NCBI RefSeq assembly: GCF_029953305.1
Contig: NZ_JASBAN010000001.1
Location: forward strand, 2,225,001-2,289,000
From: Commensalibacter nepenthis
GTDB taxonomy: Bacteria; Pseudomonadota; Alphaproteobacteria; Acetobacterales; Acetobacteraceae
Reading direction: 5' to 3'
DNA length: 64,000 nt
The position numbers were made by a program, and so were the translations under genes. The notes below the pieces were generated by a model, which worked only from the letters and a program-made list of their open reading frames with translations, ran no database searches and had not been told where the DNA came from. How positions within the stretch are numbered: the stretch's first letter is position 1; every line of letters starts with the position of its first letter. Positions 9,143 through 18,700 of this stretch are shown piece by piece.

Positions 9143-10240
9143 TTATTTAATTTCTTTTACCCAACCGTGGGTGTCTGGTGCATTACCATATTGAATATCA
9201 ACGAGCATTTTTTGAATTTCTTGGGTCAAAGTGCCAGGATTTCCATTGTGGATTTGATATTCACCCTCTTTATTTTTAACAAATCCAATAGGTGTAACAA
9301 CTGCGGCTGTACCACAAGCAAATACTTCACGGATTTTGCCGCTTTGAATATCTTTGATCCATTGTTCGGCTGAATACCGTTCTTCACGAACGGTTAATCC
9401 TTTTTCCTTAGCAAGCGTAATAATGGAATTACGAGTAACGCCTGGTAAAATGGTGCCTCCTAGAGGAGGGGTTAATAAAGAGCCATCATCGAAAACAAAG
9501 AAAATGTTCATCCCACCCATTTCTTCGATCCATTTATGTTCAGCAGCGTCGAGGAACACCAATTGATCACAATTATTTTTTGTTGCTTCTTGTTGTGCAA
9601 CAAGACTTGCTGCATAGTTGCCACCACATTTGGCTTCTCCTGTTCCACCAGAGGCTGCACGAGTATAAAACTCAGAAACCCATACAGTTACGGGCTTTGC
9701 ACCTTTGGAGAAATAAGAGCCAGCAGGAGAGGCAATTAACATAAATAAATAATCAGGGGATGGTTTAACCCCTAAATAAGGTGTGCTGGCAATCATAAAT
9801 GGACGTAAGTACAAAGAGCCAACTGATTGATCTGGAATCCAATTTTTTTCTATTTTAACAAATTCATGAATGGCTTGTAAAAAAAGATCTTCTGGTAAAG
9901 GTGCCATCGCCATACGTTTGGCAGAGTTCATAAAGCGTTTTGCATTGGCTTCTGGACGAAACAACAAGATACGACCATCTTTTGCTTTATATGCTTTTAA
10001 CCCCTCAAATATTTCTTGTGCATAATGAAATACACATACTGCGGGGTCTAGGCTAATATTTCCATAAGGTTTGATATGTGCATTATGCCAGCCTTTTTCT
10101 TCGTTATAATGAACAAGCAACATATGATCTGTAAAGACTTTTCCGAAACCAGGATCTTGTAAAATAGATTGTCTTTGTGCTTCTGATGCAGGGGATGGAT
10201 TTTGTTCAACTATAATAGAAAGGCTTTTCTCAGAGCTCAT
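9143..10240 (-). CDS. ilvE: Branched-chain amino acid aminotransferase
   Basis: A PLP-dependent class IV aminotransferase that makes valine, leucine and isoleucine from their 2-oxo acids with glutamate. At 365 residues it belongs to the longer BCAT form. Visible landmarks are YAQEIFEGLKAYK, RPEANAKRF, the PLP lysine in GEAKCGGNYA near residue 204, and GGTILPGVTRNSII. The C-terminus has the usual GTAAVVTPIG block. The gene stands alone with its own terminator and is preceded by an empty 344-base region. leuA lies 10 kb away, so the branched-chain pathway is scattered. Confidence 0.93.
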   Translation of the reverse strand: MSSEKSLSIIVEQNPSPASEAQRQSILQDPGFGKVFTDHMLLVHYNEEKGWHNAHIKPYGNISLDPAVCVFHYAQEIFEGLKAYKAKDGRILLFRPEANAKRFMNSAKRMAMAPLPEDLFLQAIHEFVKIEKNWIPDQSVGSLYLRPFMIASTPYLGVKPSPDYLFMLIASPAGSYFSKGAKPVTVWVSEFYTRAASGGTGEAKCGGNYAASLVAQQEATKNNCDQLVFLDAAEHKWIEEMGGMNIFFVFDDGSLLTPPLGGTILPGVTRNSIITLAKEKGLTVREERYSAEQWIKDIQSGKIREVFACGTAAVVTPIGFVKNKEGEYQIHNGNPGTLTQEIQKMLVDIQYGNAPDTHGWVKEIK

Positions 10241-10584
10241 TTTCTTATCTTTCTTTAATTAACTGGTTTGTGTAATTTTATTACAAAATATAGAATAACA
10301 AAATTCTTTTATATGCAATAGCTTTAAAAAATTATATTTGTTACAATGATTATAAATCAAACATATTTTATGATAAATTGCAATTCTATATATAAAACGA
10401 TAACGCACTTGAATGTGATTTTATTATATATAGGATTAACAGCTAGAATAGGTTAATTTATATAGGGTGAGCAATTTTAAGGTTACAGTTCATTAAAAGA
10501 AAATATACAGCAATTATTCAATTATCTGAATTATAACCCTGATGAATCACGATAAATACTAGGTCAAATGCGAAAGAAATTATT
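10241..10584 (+). other. Gene-free divergent intergenic region
   Basis: This AT-rich stretch separates ilvE (minus) from gabD (plus) and must hold both promoters. I see no ORF, tRNA, riboswitch-like fold or strong palindrome in it. The gabD ribosome site is weak (GAAAGAAATT before the ATG). Confidence 0.6.
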
Positions 10585-12033
10585 ATGAATTTAAAAAATC
10601 CATCCTTATTTCGTCAACAATGTTATATTAACGGACAATGGCTTGATGCAGATAGTGGTCAAACGATTAATGTAACAAATCCTGCGACAAATGATGTGAT
10701 TGGTACTGTGCCTAAGATGGGTACAGATGAAACGCGCAGAGCAATCGAAGCAGCAGAAAAAGCACAAATTCAATGGCGTAAAAAAACAGCCAAAGAACGC
10801 TCTGTTATTTTGCGTCGTTGGTATGATCTGGTTATGAAAAATCAAGAAGACCTTGCATTATTATTGACATTGGAACAAGGTAAACCTTTGGCAGAAGCCA
10901 AAGGAGAAATTGCTTATGGTGCGTCTTATCTTGAATGGTTTGCTGAAGAAGCCAAACGTGTGTATGGCGATGTGCTTCCAGGTCATATGGGGGATAAACG
11001 TGTTGTTGTTTTAAAACAACCGATTGGTGTTACTGCGGCTATTACTCCTTGGAACTTCCCTAATGCGATGATTACTCGTAAAGCAGGGGCAGCGTTGGCT
11101 GTGGGTTGTACAATGGTTTTAAAACCAGCAACGGCTACACCATATTCTGCGTTTGCATTAGCAGTGTTGGCTGAAGAAGCAGGTATTCCAGCTGGTGTTT
11201 TAAACATTATCACAGGTGCAGCCAAAGCTATTGGTGATGAACTTTGTGAAAATCCAATCGTTCGTAAATTGACCTTTACAGGATCTACGGAAATTGGTGC
11301 TGAATTAATGAGAAACTGTGCTGCAACGGTTAAGAAAACATCAATGGAATTGGGCGGAAACGCACCTTTTATCGTGTTTGATGATGCTGATCTTGATGCC
11401 GCTGTCGAAGGGGCGATGGTTTCTAAATATAGAAATGCTGGACAAACATGTGTTTGTGCCAATCGTCTCTATGTTCAAAAGGGGGTTTATGATGCCTTTG
11501 TTGAAAAATTAAAAGTTGCTGTTGGTAAATTAAAAATTGGTAATGGAACCGAAGCAGGGGTTACCATTGGACCAATGATTGATGCCAAAGCGGTGGCAAA
11601 AATTCAAGAACATATCGAAGATGCAGTTTCTAAAGGGGCAACCATTGCTGCTGGTGGTAAAGCACTGGGGGGTAATTTCTTTGAACCTACTATTCTTGCG
11701 AATGTACCAGCCAATGCAGTAGTTTCCAAAGAAGAAACCTTTGGACCTTTGGCACCTGTGTTTTGTTTTGAAACAGATGAAGAAGTTGTCCGCCTAGCAA
11801 ATGATACAGAATTTGGATTGGCTTCTTATCTATATGCGAATGATATGTCTCGGATTATCAAAGTTTCAGAAGAATTAGAATATGGAATGGTTGGTATTAA
11901 TACTGGCTTGATTTCAAATGAAATGGCACCTTTTGGTGGCGTTAAAGCCTCAGGTTTAGGTCGTGAGGGCTCTAAATACGGTATCGAAGATTATCTTGAG
12001 ATTAAATATCTTTGCTTAAGTATAAAGCAATAG
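10585..12033 (+). CDS. gabD: NAD(P)-dependent succinate-semialdehyde dehydrogenase
   Basis: An aldehyde dehydrogenase of 482 residues, the usual GabD length, oxidising succinate semialdehyde to succinate. Conserved parts are the cofactor motif TPWNFPNAM with its catalytic Asn, FTGSTEIG, the general base in MELGGNAPFIVF, and the nucleophilic Cys in AGQTCVCANR near residue 289. The C-terminal APFGGVKASGLGREG is the GabD-type signature. It is monocistronic and ends at a strong bidirectional terminator. A related semialdehyde substrate, such as the one formed from hydroxyproline, cannot be excluded, but a separate enzyme for that lies at 15689-17266. Confidence 0.88.
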   Translation: MNLKNPSLFRQQCYINGQWLDADSGQTINVTNPATNDVIGTVPKMGTDETRRAIEAAEKAQIQWRKKTAKERSVILRRWYDLVMKNQEDLALLLTLEQGKPLAEAKGEIAYGASYLEWFAEEAKRVYGDVLPGHMGDKRVVVLKQPIGVTAAITPWNFPNAMITRKAGAALAVGCTMVLKPATATPYSAFALAVLAEEAGIPAGVLNIITGAAKAIGDELCENPIVRKLTFTGSTEIGAELMRNCAATVKKTSMELGGNAPFIVFDDADLDAAVEGAMVSKYRNAGQTCVCANRLYVQKGVYDAFVEKLKVAVGKLKIGNGTEAGVTIGPMIDAKAVAKIQEHIEDAVSKGATIAAGGKALGGNFFEPTILANVPANAVVSKEETFGPLAPVFCFETDEEVVRLANDTEFGLASYLYANDMSRIIKVSEELEYGMVGINTGLISNEMAPFGGVKASGLGREGSKYGIEDYLEIKYLCLSIKQ

Positions 12034-12040
12034 AGTAAAT

Positions 12041-12079
12041 AAAAAGGGCTATTTAGAGATATCTAAATAGCCCTTTTTA
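12041..12079. terminator. Bidirectional terminator between gabD and the MYG1-family gene
   Basis: A near-perfect hairpin, AAAAAGGGCTATTTAGA paired with its complement around a four-base loop, is followed by T-runs on both strands. It lies between two convergent genes and serves both. Confidence 0.9.
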
Positions 12080-12087
12080 TTTATTAA

Positions 12088-13074
12088 TTAACCGCCTAAT
12101 GTTTTTTCAGCCATGGCAATGGCGGCTTCTTTTGTTTCAGCAACGGCGATGAACAAGCCTTTGTGAACAAATTTAGATCCTGGTATTCCTGTTTCTGCGG
12201 CTAGTGCTTCGCCCTCAAGTCCTCCCCAACTAGCTGGGAATAGTTTACGACGATCATTTCCGTGCATACGAATAGGAACTGTTCCAATACGCCATTCATT
12301 TTCAGCAGGATAGATCACGAGCTGTGTGACCCATGCGTTGGAAAAAATTGGATAAATATGAGGCATCCAACGAGGCAGCATTAAAATACGCTTATCTGGA
12401 CTTTCTTTATAAGATTCTTCGGTGCAACCAATCGCTCTGAGGCGTGCAAATTCAATATTTAATTGATAGATTAATACGGTGCGAACAATTTTAGACGCTT
12501 CAAAAAAGCGTTCCAATTGTGTTGAAGAATCATCGGTATCCCACGGTGGGTTGAATACGTTAATAATAGAAGAAAAATTCAATCCATTTTCTGGGTGCAT
12601 TTTGCCGTTATCAATGGCATCAATGGGAATAACAAGGGCTTTTTCGATAACATTATGAGCGATTTTACGAGACTTATCATCAAGATCAGGAGCAAGCTTT
12701 TGCACAACATCCAATCCGAATGCACGCCATATTAATCCAGCAGAGCTATAGGGGATAGTGCCTTCGATCCCTTTGGGTGTTTGTTTAATATCCCGTTCAG
12801 GTGCGCCAATTTGGTGATGGTCGAAACGGCGTTTTCCGTCAAAAATACCGCCCACATCAAAAACAATGTCAGCTTTTTCAATGATTTCGGTATCACGAGT
12901 TCTTTCTACTTTAAAAGGGCGATTGTCGAGGTCTAACGCGATGGCTAGGGTCGTAAAGGCAAATACATCATCAATATGAAAACGCCCATTATGGGTAACA
13001 ATTAAAAGTTCTTTGTTCCGATCCATCAGTCCTTCTGTTAAAGAATCAGAAGGGTGTATCATTGCGTCAGGCAT
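12088..13074 (-). CDS. MYG1-family metal-dependent hydrolase/nuclease
   Basis: A 328-residue member of the MYG1 (UPF0160) family, related to DHH-type phosphoesterases. The signature lines are THNGRFHIDDVFA near the N-terminus with metal-binding His and Asp, ADIVFDVGG, and RRFDHHQ, which is the DHH-like motif. The C-terminal region holds the family's FVHKGLFIAVAET. Eukaryotic MYG1 is described as an exonuclease; the bacterial role is not known to me. The first 16 residues before MDRNKELL are poorly conserved in character, so an internal ATG start is possible. Confidence 0.82.
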   Translation of the reverse strand: MPDAMIHPSDSLTEGLMDRNKELLIVTHNGRFHIDDVFAFTTLAIALDLDNRPFKVERTRDTEIIEKADIVFDVGGIFDGKRRFDHHQIGAPERDIKQTPKGIEGTIPYSSAGLIWRAFGLDVVQKLAPDLDDKSRKIAHNVIEKALVIPIDAIDNGKMHPENGLNFSSIINVFNPPWDTDDSSTQLERFFEASKIVRTVLIYQLNIEFARLRAIGCTEESYKESPDKRILMLPRWMPHIYPIFSNAWVTQLVIYPAENEWRIGTVPIRMHGNDRRKLFPASWGGLEGEALAAETGIPGSKFVHKGLFIAVAETKEAAIAMAEKTLGG

Positions 13075-13161
13075 AGTTGCTCCTGTAAGAAATTAAGAAT
13101 GTGTATATTATACATAAGTATCATAAAGAAAAATGAAAAGGGATGCGAGTTTAAATTGATC

Positions 13162-13848
13162 CTATGGATGTTTCAGTTCTTCTTCTAAATCGTGCAAAGT
13201 ATTTTGCAAATGCTCTTTAGCAAGTTTTCTTAATAATTTGGTATCTTTATCTAGCCAAGCTTCAAATAATTCTCTATGGGTTTGAATGGCATGTTTATCT
13301 CGCCCATAGGGTTCGATATGTAAACGAACATACCGTTCTGCCAAGATACTGATTTGATTAATAATGTGATAGGTAATCTGTCCCATGCTGGGGGACATCA
13401 AAGCAATATGAAATTTACGGTTAAATCGGACATGTTCTGGATTTCCGACTTGGCTTTGTACGGCTTCCAATTCAAGCAATGCTTGCCTTGCTTCTTCTTG
13501 ATCTGCTTGCGTTGCAGCAAGCGCCCCTTCAACGGTTGCATCAGGTTCTAATTTTAGTCGTAATAAGAAAACTTCTCTTGCCTCAGCAGCACTAATCGGA
13601 CGGACAAAAAAACCTTTATTAGGGCTTGATTGCACCAAGCCATCATGCTCCAACTTTGCCAGAGCTTCACGTAATGGGATTTTGCTGACCCCTAATTGAG
13701 CGGCGATAATATCTTGGCGAATAGGGGATAAAGGTGCAAATTCTCCGATAAGAATATTTCTTCTGACAAAGTTATAAACCTGATCGGCAATAGATTGTAC
13801 TATGATGGTAGATTTGTGAGATGGAAGATCAGAGCGAGGGGCTTGCAT
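13162..13848 (-). CDS. GntR-family transcriptional regulator with FCD domain
   Basis: A 228-residue regulator: winged helix at about 18-85 (QDIIAAQLGVSKIPLREALAKLEHDGLV is split across the recognition helix and wing) and an all-helical FCD ligand domain from about 95 to 220. The FCD metal-binding residues appear in the segments FNRKFHIALM and QTHRELFEAW. It stands next to the hydroxyproline uptake and breakdown genes, and perfect palindromes of the FCD-GntR type lie in its own upstream region and in the divergent promoter of the pathway. It is therefore most likely the pathway's local repressor, released by hydroxyproline or an intermediate. Confidence 0.88.
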   Translation of the reverse strand: MQAPRSDLPSHKSTIIVQSIADQVYNFVRRNILIGEFAPLSPIRQDIIAAQLGVSKIPLREALAKLEHDGLVQSSPNKGFFVRPISAAEAREVFLLRLKLEPDATVEGALAATQADQEEARQALLELEAVQSQVGNPEHVRFNRKFHIALMSPSMGQITYHIINQISILAERYVRLHIEPYGRDKHAIQTHRELFEAWLDKDTKLLRKLAKEHLQNTLHDLEEELKHP

Positions 13849-13875
13849 TTAAATAACTAAATCCGTTTGAAATAA

Positions 13876-13893
13876 TATATTGTATACAATATA
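13876..13893. promoter_or_regulatory. Operator-like palindrome upstream of the GntR gene
   Basis: A perfect 18-base palindrome, TATATTGTATACAATATA, sits 28 bases before the regulator's start codon. The core TTGTATACAA is the typical half-site layout of FCD-type GntR regulators, which suggests autoregulation. Confidence 0.65.
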
Positions 13894-13945
13894 CAGCGAA
13901 CCTATCTTTTAAGCAAATTAAACAAAGATAATCGGTAATATATTA

Positions 13946-13980
13946 TAAAAATAAAGAGCAATATAATGCTCTTTATTTTA
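13946..13980 (-). terminator. Terminator of the permease gene
   Basis: An 11-base stem (AATAAAGAGCA with its complement) around a short loop, followed on the minus strand by TTTTTATAAT. It lies just after the permease stop and ends the minus-strand hydroxyproline transcript. Confidence 0.75.
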
Positions 13981-14003
13981 TTTCTGTGATTTAAAAAACA
14001 GCC

Positions 14004-15620
14004 TTACACACTGGCATCAATAAGCTCTTTTTCTTGAAAATTGCTTAATTCTAGAGACTGATGTTCGACTTCATGCTCATGCGTCACAGGGCTTAGACCC
14101 GTATTCACACCAATAAAGTAAGAAATCAAAGCAACAACGGCGACTGCGCTTAATCCTTCAATATGAGAGAATACTTCCCATCCACCAAAATCACCCATAG
14201 CCGATACAATAATCATACCCGTATAGTAAATCATTAACCAAGCACCTGATTTTAGGTTGATAAAGATTGTTGTATCTTTGGCAATCATTTTGGAAATAAC
14301 ATAGATGCATCCTAATAAGAGTTGAGAACCCAATAACCAAGAAACTGTTTGCCAACCAGACCAATATACAATCAAGGATGCGATTACAAAAGCAATTGGT
14401 GATAAAATCCCCATTCCTTTCAGATAAAAAGGTCGTTCAATTTGTCCAGAAGTTTTGCGTAAAGATGCTGCAGAAATAGGAGCAAGCGCATAGCTAAGCA
14501 TCAATGCAGAAGATACAACGCCAATCAAGGCTTTCCATGATGGGAATGGTAATGTCCAAAACAAAGATAAAGCAAAGGTTAGCCATAAAGCAGGTGTTGG
14601 AACCCCAGATTTTTCATCAACATGCGCAAATTTGTTAAAGAAAGAACCGTCTTTTGCCCATGCAAAAATGACTCTGGAGGTTGTGTTCATATAAATATTA
14701 CCAGTGCCGCTGGGGGAGATAATAGCATCAATAACAACTAATTTTGCCAACCAGCCAATACCTAAAATTAATGCAATATCATGGAATGGTAATACGAAAG
14801 AGTCGCTGATCGAACCCCATCCTTTGCTGATATAACTGCTTGGAATACTGCCGATAAAAGAGGCTTGTAGTAAAACATAAATAATAGTTGATAAAACAAT
14901 ACACCCTACTAAAGCATAAGGAATGCTGCGTTGTGGGTTTTTAACTTCAGCAGCAGCTGCAACAATGGGTGTTAATCCTAAATAAGCAAAAATAACCCCA
15001 CCCGTTGAAATTGCTTCTTCAATGCCTTTGCTGCCAAAAGGGGCAAAGCCAGCGCTGGTAAAATTAGCAGAGCTTGAGAAATATAATAAGCAAATAATAA
15101 TTAAAGTGGGAACGATAAATTTAAAAATACTAAGAATATTATTTACTTTGGCAAAAGCCTTTACCCCCACTAAATTTAAATAAAACATGCCTGCTAGTAA
15201 AATAGCTTGAACAATCCAACCAATTACGGTGGCATCGCCAGCACTATTGGCACTTAAAAAGGGAAACCATGCAGAGGCATATTGTCTGGCTGCAATGGCT
15301 TCGATTGAAATCAAGCTGGAATATGCAATAATCGTTATTAATCCCGTTAAAAACCCGACAACAGATCCATGGGAATAAGCAGGATAGCTGACAACACCGC
15401 CAGCATGGGGTAATGCTGCACCAAGTTCACAAAAAATAAACCCAAGCAGCAAAACGGCGAAACCACCAATAACCCAAGACAATATGCCCGCAGGTCCTGC
15501 AATAGTGGAAACATGGGATGCGGCCAACAGCCAACCAGAGCCGAAAATAGAACCGAGCCCAATCATCATGAGGTCAAGTAGCGATAGTGATTTTTTAAAA
15601 TTCTTAGAATGCTTATTCAT
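14004..15620 (-). CDS. APC-family amino acid permease (probable hydroxyproline/proline uptake)
   Basis: A 538-residue inner-membrane transporter with about twelve or more hydrophobic segments. The N-terminal motif LLDLMMIGLGSIFGSGWL is the conserved first helix of the amino acid-polyamine-organocation superfamily, and FCELGAALPHAGG marks helix two. The last 30 residues form a charged cytoplasmic tail. It is the third gene of a minus-strand run behind the semialdehyde dehydrogenase and the D-amino-acid oxidase. The substrate is inferred from that context: trans-4-hydroxy-L-proline or its epimer. Confidence 0.8.
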   Translation of the reverse strand: MNKHSKNFKKSLSLLDLMMIGLGSIFGSGWLLAASHVSTIAGPAGILSWVIGGFAVLLLGFIFCELGAALPHAGGVVSYPAYSHGSVVGFLTGLITIIAYSSLISIEAIAARQYASAWFPFLSANSAGDATVIGWIVQAILLAGMFYLNLVGVKAFAKVNNILSIFKFIVPTLIIICLLYFSSSANFTSAGFAPFGSKGIEEAISTGGVIFAYLGLTPIVAAAAEVKNPQRSIPYALVGCIVLSTIIYVLLQASFIGSIPSSYISKGWGSISDSFVLPFHDIALILGIGWLAKLVVIDAIISPSGTGNIYMNTTSRVIFAWAKDGSFFNKFAHVDEKSGVPTPALWLTFALSLFWTLPFPSWKALIGVVSSALMLSYALAPISAASLRKTSGQIERPFYLKGMGILSPIAFVIASLIVYWSGWQTVSWLLGSQLLLGCIYVISKMIAKDTTIFINLKSGAWLMIYYTGMIIVSAMGDFGGWEVFSHIEGLSAVAVVALISYFIGVNTGLSPVTHEHEVEHQSLELSNFQEKELIDASV

Positions 15621-15688
15621 ATTGCATTTCCTTTTAGCTTATATCATAGATTTTCCTATATTTCCGAAATGTCCTTGGTTTTATGGGA

Positions 15689-17266
15689 TTATTTCTTAAC
15701 GTATTTTCCATCAACACGGTGATTAAAGTCAGATATCGATGTGTCTTTTAACGGTATAGGGAGTAATGAAGAAGGGAAGTTTTGGTAACAAATAGGGCGC
15801 AAAAAACGTTCTATTGCTGCAGTGCCAACAGAGGTCATACGGTTGTCGCTGGTTGAAGGAAAGGGTCCGCCATGAACCATGGTGGAGGAGACTTCAACAC
15901 CTGTTGGCCATCCATTGACTAAAATTCGTCCTGCCTTACGTTCCATAATAGGCATGAAAGATTGCGCTGTTTGAATATCTTCTGGATCGATATGCAATGT
16001 GATTGTAAGTTGCCCTTGTAAATTCTCAGTAAGTTGATGCAGTTCATCAATATTATCATACGTTACAATTAAAGCAGCTGCTCCGAATATTTCCTCTGAC
16101 AAACAAGGCGTATTCATGAAAGTTTGAACATCTGTTTGACAGATCAGAGTTTGACATTGATTAGGAGAGGAACTGTCTTTTCCAGTTCCAACCACTTCAA
16201 CATTTTTGGTGGTTGTTAAACGTTGTATTCCTTTAAGGAATGCTTGATGAATAGAAGGGCTGAGCATTGTCGATGTTGGTGTTTGAGCGAGCTCTTCTTT
16301 GACATATTTCAAAAAATCATCCAAAGCAGTGCCTGATTTAACGATAATCAAACCAGGATTGGTGCAAAGCTGCCCAGCACTCATGCTTAAAGAAGCAACA
16401 AATCCTTTGGCAATGGCTTCAGCACGTCTTTGTAAGGCATGTTCAAATAAGTAAACTGGGTTAATACTTCCCATTTCAGCAAAGATAGGAATTGGAATAG
16501 GACGTTCAGACGCAAGACGCATTAATGCGGTGCCTCCACTCATTGAACCTGTGAAACCAATTGCACAGATATAAGGATTTTTAACAAGAAACTCACCCAC
16601 GTCATTACCTGTTCCACCAATCAAAGAAAAAACACCACTCGGTAAACCACATTCTTTGACGGCTTTGGTAATTGCTTGTCCAATGAGTTCGCTGGTTCCT
16701 GGATGAGAAGGGTGTGCTTTCACAACAACAGGGCAGCCTGCTGCCAAGGCTGAAGCTGTATCTCCACCTGCGACTGAAAAGGCTAGGGGGAAATTACTGG
16801 CACCAAATACAGCAACAGGACCAATCGCAATACGGCGTTGACGCAAATCAGGGCGAGGCAGAGGTGCACGCTCTGGTAAGGCTGGATCAAAACGTAAATC
16901 CATCCAATCCCCTTGGCGTACCACACTGGAAAATAAGCGTAATTGATTGACCGTGCGACCCGTTTCGCCTTTGACCCGCGCTTCTGGAAGACCAGTTTCA
17001 AGACGCGTTTGTGTCGTTAAAATATCTCCTAAATCTTCGATATTCTCTGCAATTTTATCTAAAAATTCTGCACGTTTTTCCAAAGGTAAAGATCGATAAC
17101 TATCAAAATCTTCAAAAGCTGCTTTACATGCTTGATCTATATGTTCCTGATTGGCACAATAAAATTCAGTATCAAGTTCTTGATTGGTTACAGGATTAAT
17201 CGCTTTGTATGTTTTTGAAGTTTGAATAGCTTGTCCAGCAATCAAAAGATTTCCAGTAATATGCAT
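15689..17266 (-). CDS. 2-oxoglutarate semialdehyde dehydrogenase
   Basis: An aldehyde dehydrogenase of 525 residues that in this setting would oxidise 2,5-dioxopentanoate (the semialdehyde) to 2-oxoglutarate, the last step of hydroxyproline breakdown. Landmarks are VFGASNFPLAFSVAGGDTAS for the cofactor site, the acid in IFAEMGSINPVYL, and the nucleophile in SMSAGQLCTNPGL. The FGASNFP variant instead of TPWNFP is typical of the NADP-dependent KGSADH group. It is 39 bases after the oxidase gene and 68 before the permease, in one operon. Fatty-aldehyde dehydrogenases share this group, so the substrate rests on the neighbours. Confidence 0.86.
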   Translation of the reverse strand: MHITGNLLIAGQAIQTSKTYKAINPVTNQELDTEFYCANQEHIDQACKAAFEDFDSYRSLPLEKRAEFLDKIAENIEDLGDILTTQTRLETGLPEARVKGETGRTVNQLRLFSSVVRQGDWMDLRFDPALPERAPLPRPDLRQRRIAIGPVAVFGASNFPLAFSVAGGDTASALAAGCPVVVKAHPSHPGTSELIGQAITKAVKECGLPSGVFSLIGGTGNDVGEFLVKNPYICAIGFTGSMSGGTALMRLASERPIPIPIFAEMGSINPVYLFEHALQRRAEAIAKGFVASLSMSAGQLCTNPGLIIVKSGTALDDFLKYVKEELAQTPTSTMLSPSIHQAFLKGIQRLTTTKNVEVVGTGKDSSSPNQCQTLICQTDVQTFMNTPCLSEEIFGAAALIVTYDNIDELHQLTENLQGQLTITLHIDPEDIQTAQSFMPIMERKAGRILVNGWPTGVEVSSTMVHGGPFPSTSDNRMTSVGTAAIERFLRPICYQNFPSSLLPIPLKDTSISDFNHRVDGKYVKK

Positions 17267-17305
17267 TAAATTATTTCTCCTTAAAGATAATTAGAAAGAT
17301 AAAAA

Positions 17306-18550
17306 TTAAAATCGATCTGGTCGAAAAGCGGATATGGATAGTGCTGGTTGCTTGCCCATGACTAGATCAGTCATGATCTCGCCCGTAATAGCTGCCAGCG
17401 TTAATCCAAGATGTTGATGACCAAAGGCAAAAAATAAACCAGGATTTTTCTTACTTTTACCGATAACAGGTCGATAGTCTGGTAAAGTTGGGCGTGCACC
17501 AACCCACCGTTTAAATTCTGATTTTCTTGAAAAACCAAACTTATTGGCATAATCCTCTAATTGTTTCCATTTACGCTCATCTGGTTTTGAGTTGAATTTC
17601 GTGAATTCAACATAAGAAGCTAAGCGCAAACGATTTTCGAATTGTGTCACAATAAAAGAATAATCTTCGAAAACCAGTGGAGGTAAGTTATAAGAGCCGT
17701 CATGCTCCCACTCAATATGATAGCCACGCTCGGCGATGACGGGAAAATGTTCCCCCATATCTTTTAATAATTCGCCAGACCTTGCCCCCGCACAAATCAA
17801 AACATTTGGATAAGTGATAGAAATATTGTTACTGAAGGTAAGTTTAGTCTGCCCATTATCTGGTTGAATGGTCTTTACATGGTCATTGTTGAAAATTCCA
17901 CCTTGCTCAATGAAATGATTTTGGAAAATTTTTAATAATGTTGAAACATTCTTTATTTGCCCCGTTTTTTTAAAACAAAGACCTCTAACAGGTTGGGTGC
18001 TGAGTTGTTGGCTGATATTATTTAAAATATGTTGATCCATAGAATGAATTGTTGCTGTGCCAATATCAGCATTTTTCCAATCATTGCAGCCCTGTTCTCC
18101 TTTGTTTTTATCATGATAAATCACATAATGTCCATCAAGCACCAAAAGGTCAGATTGATGAATAGAATCCAATACTCTTTTCCATGATGGTACAGAGTGA
18201 TTCAGAAGAGATTTGATGGATTCTTTACCTTCTTTGACTTGTTTTTGCGAAAAGCTAGCTTTTAAATATTTTGCAAACCAAGGAAACCATACATTCAGAT
18301 ATTGCCAACCAATATCCAAAGCCCCTCCCATACAAGTAAGTTTTTTATATCCTGTGAGGGCATTTTTACGATTTGCCAGTGGCATAATTTGTTCAATAGC
18401 AATATGCCCAGCATTTCCATAAGACGCAGGAAATCGCTGATCTTGAATAATGGTGACTTTCATTCCAGCGCGTTGCAGGTTGATTGCACAAAGCAGACCG
18501 ATAATACCACCACCAATAATGACTATTTGGTTATTTTGTATTTCTGGCAT
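17306..18550 (-). CDS. FAD-dependent D-hydroxyproline/D-amino acid dehydrogenase
   Basis: A 414-residue DadA/DAO-type flavoprotein. The dinucleotide fold is plain at the start (IVIIGGGIIGLLCAINL), and the C-terminal FAD-binding part has GARPTLPDYRPVIG and FAFGHQHLGLTLA. It would oxidise cis-4-hydroxy-D-proline to pyrroline-4-hydroxy-2-carboxylate, passing electrons to the respiratory chain. The gene is divergent from the deaminase and epimerase genes, sharing a palindromic operator with them. A general D-amino acid dehydrogenase is the alternative; the setting favours hydroxyproline. Confidence 0.86.
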   Translation of the reverse strand: MPEIQNNQIVIIGGGIIGLLCAINLQRAGMKVTIIQDQRFPASYGNAGHIAIEQIMPLANRKNALTGYKKLTCMGGALDIGWQYLNVWFPWFAKYLKASFSQKQVKEGKESIKSLLNHSVPSWKRVLDSIHQSDLLVLDGHYVIYHDKNKGEQGCNDWKNADIGTATIHSMDQHILNNISQQLSTQPVRGLCFKKTGQIKNVSTLLKIFQNHFIEQGGIFNNDHVKTIQPDNGQTKLTFSNNISITYPNVLICAGARSGELLKDMGEHFPVIAERGYHIEWEHDGSYNLPPLVFEDYSFIVTQFENRLRLASYVEFTKFNSKPDERKWKQLEDYANKFGFSRKSEFKRWVGARPTLPDYRPVIGKSKKNPGLFFAFGHQHLGLTLAAITGEIMTDLVMGKQPALSISAFRPDRF

Positions 18551-18590
18551 ATTTTTTCGCTCTTCACAAAAATTTTATATACAAACATCT

Positions 18591-18614
18591 TTGTATTTCG
18601 TATACGATATACAA
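18591..18614. promoter_or_regulatory. Operator-like palindrome in the divergent hydroxyproline promoter
   Basis: A 24-base inverted repeat with one mismatched base pair, starting TTGTAT and ending ATACAA around the centre TCGTATACGA. It lies between the oxidase gene (minus) and the deaminase gene (plus) and shares the GTATAC core and TTGTA/TACAA arms with the palindrome at the GntR gene. It is probably the regulator's site for both transcripts. Confidence 0.65.
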
Positions 18615-18700
18615 TATGTATTAGAATACAACTTGTTTGTAAAAAAATACAAGTAACATTCTGAAGAGAATTTCATTTTAATTTAACAAGGAAATATACA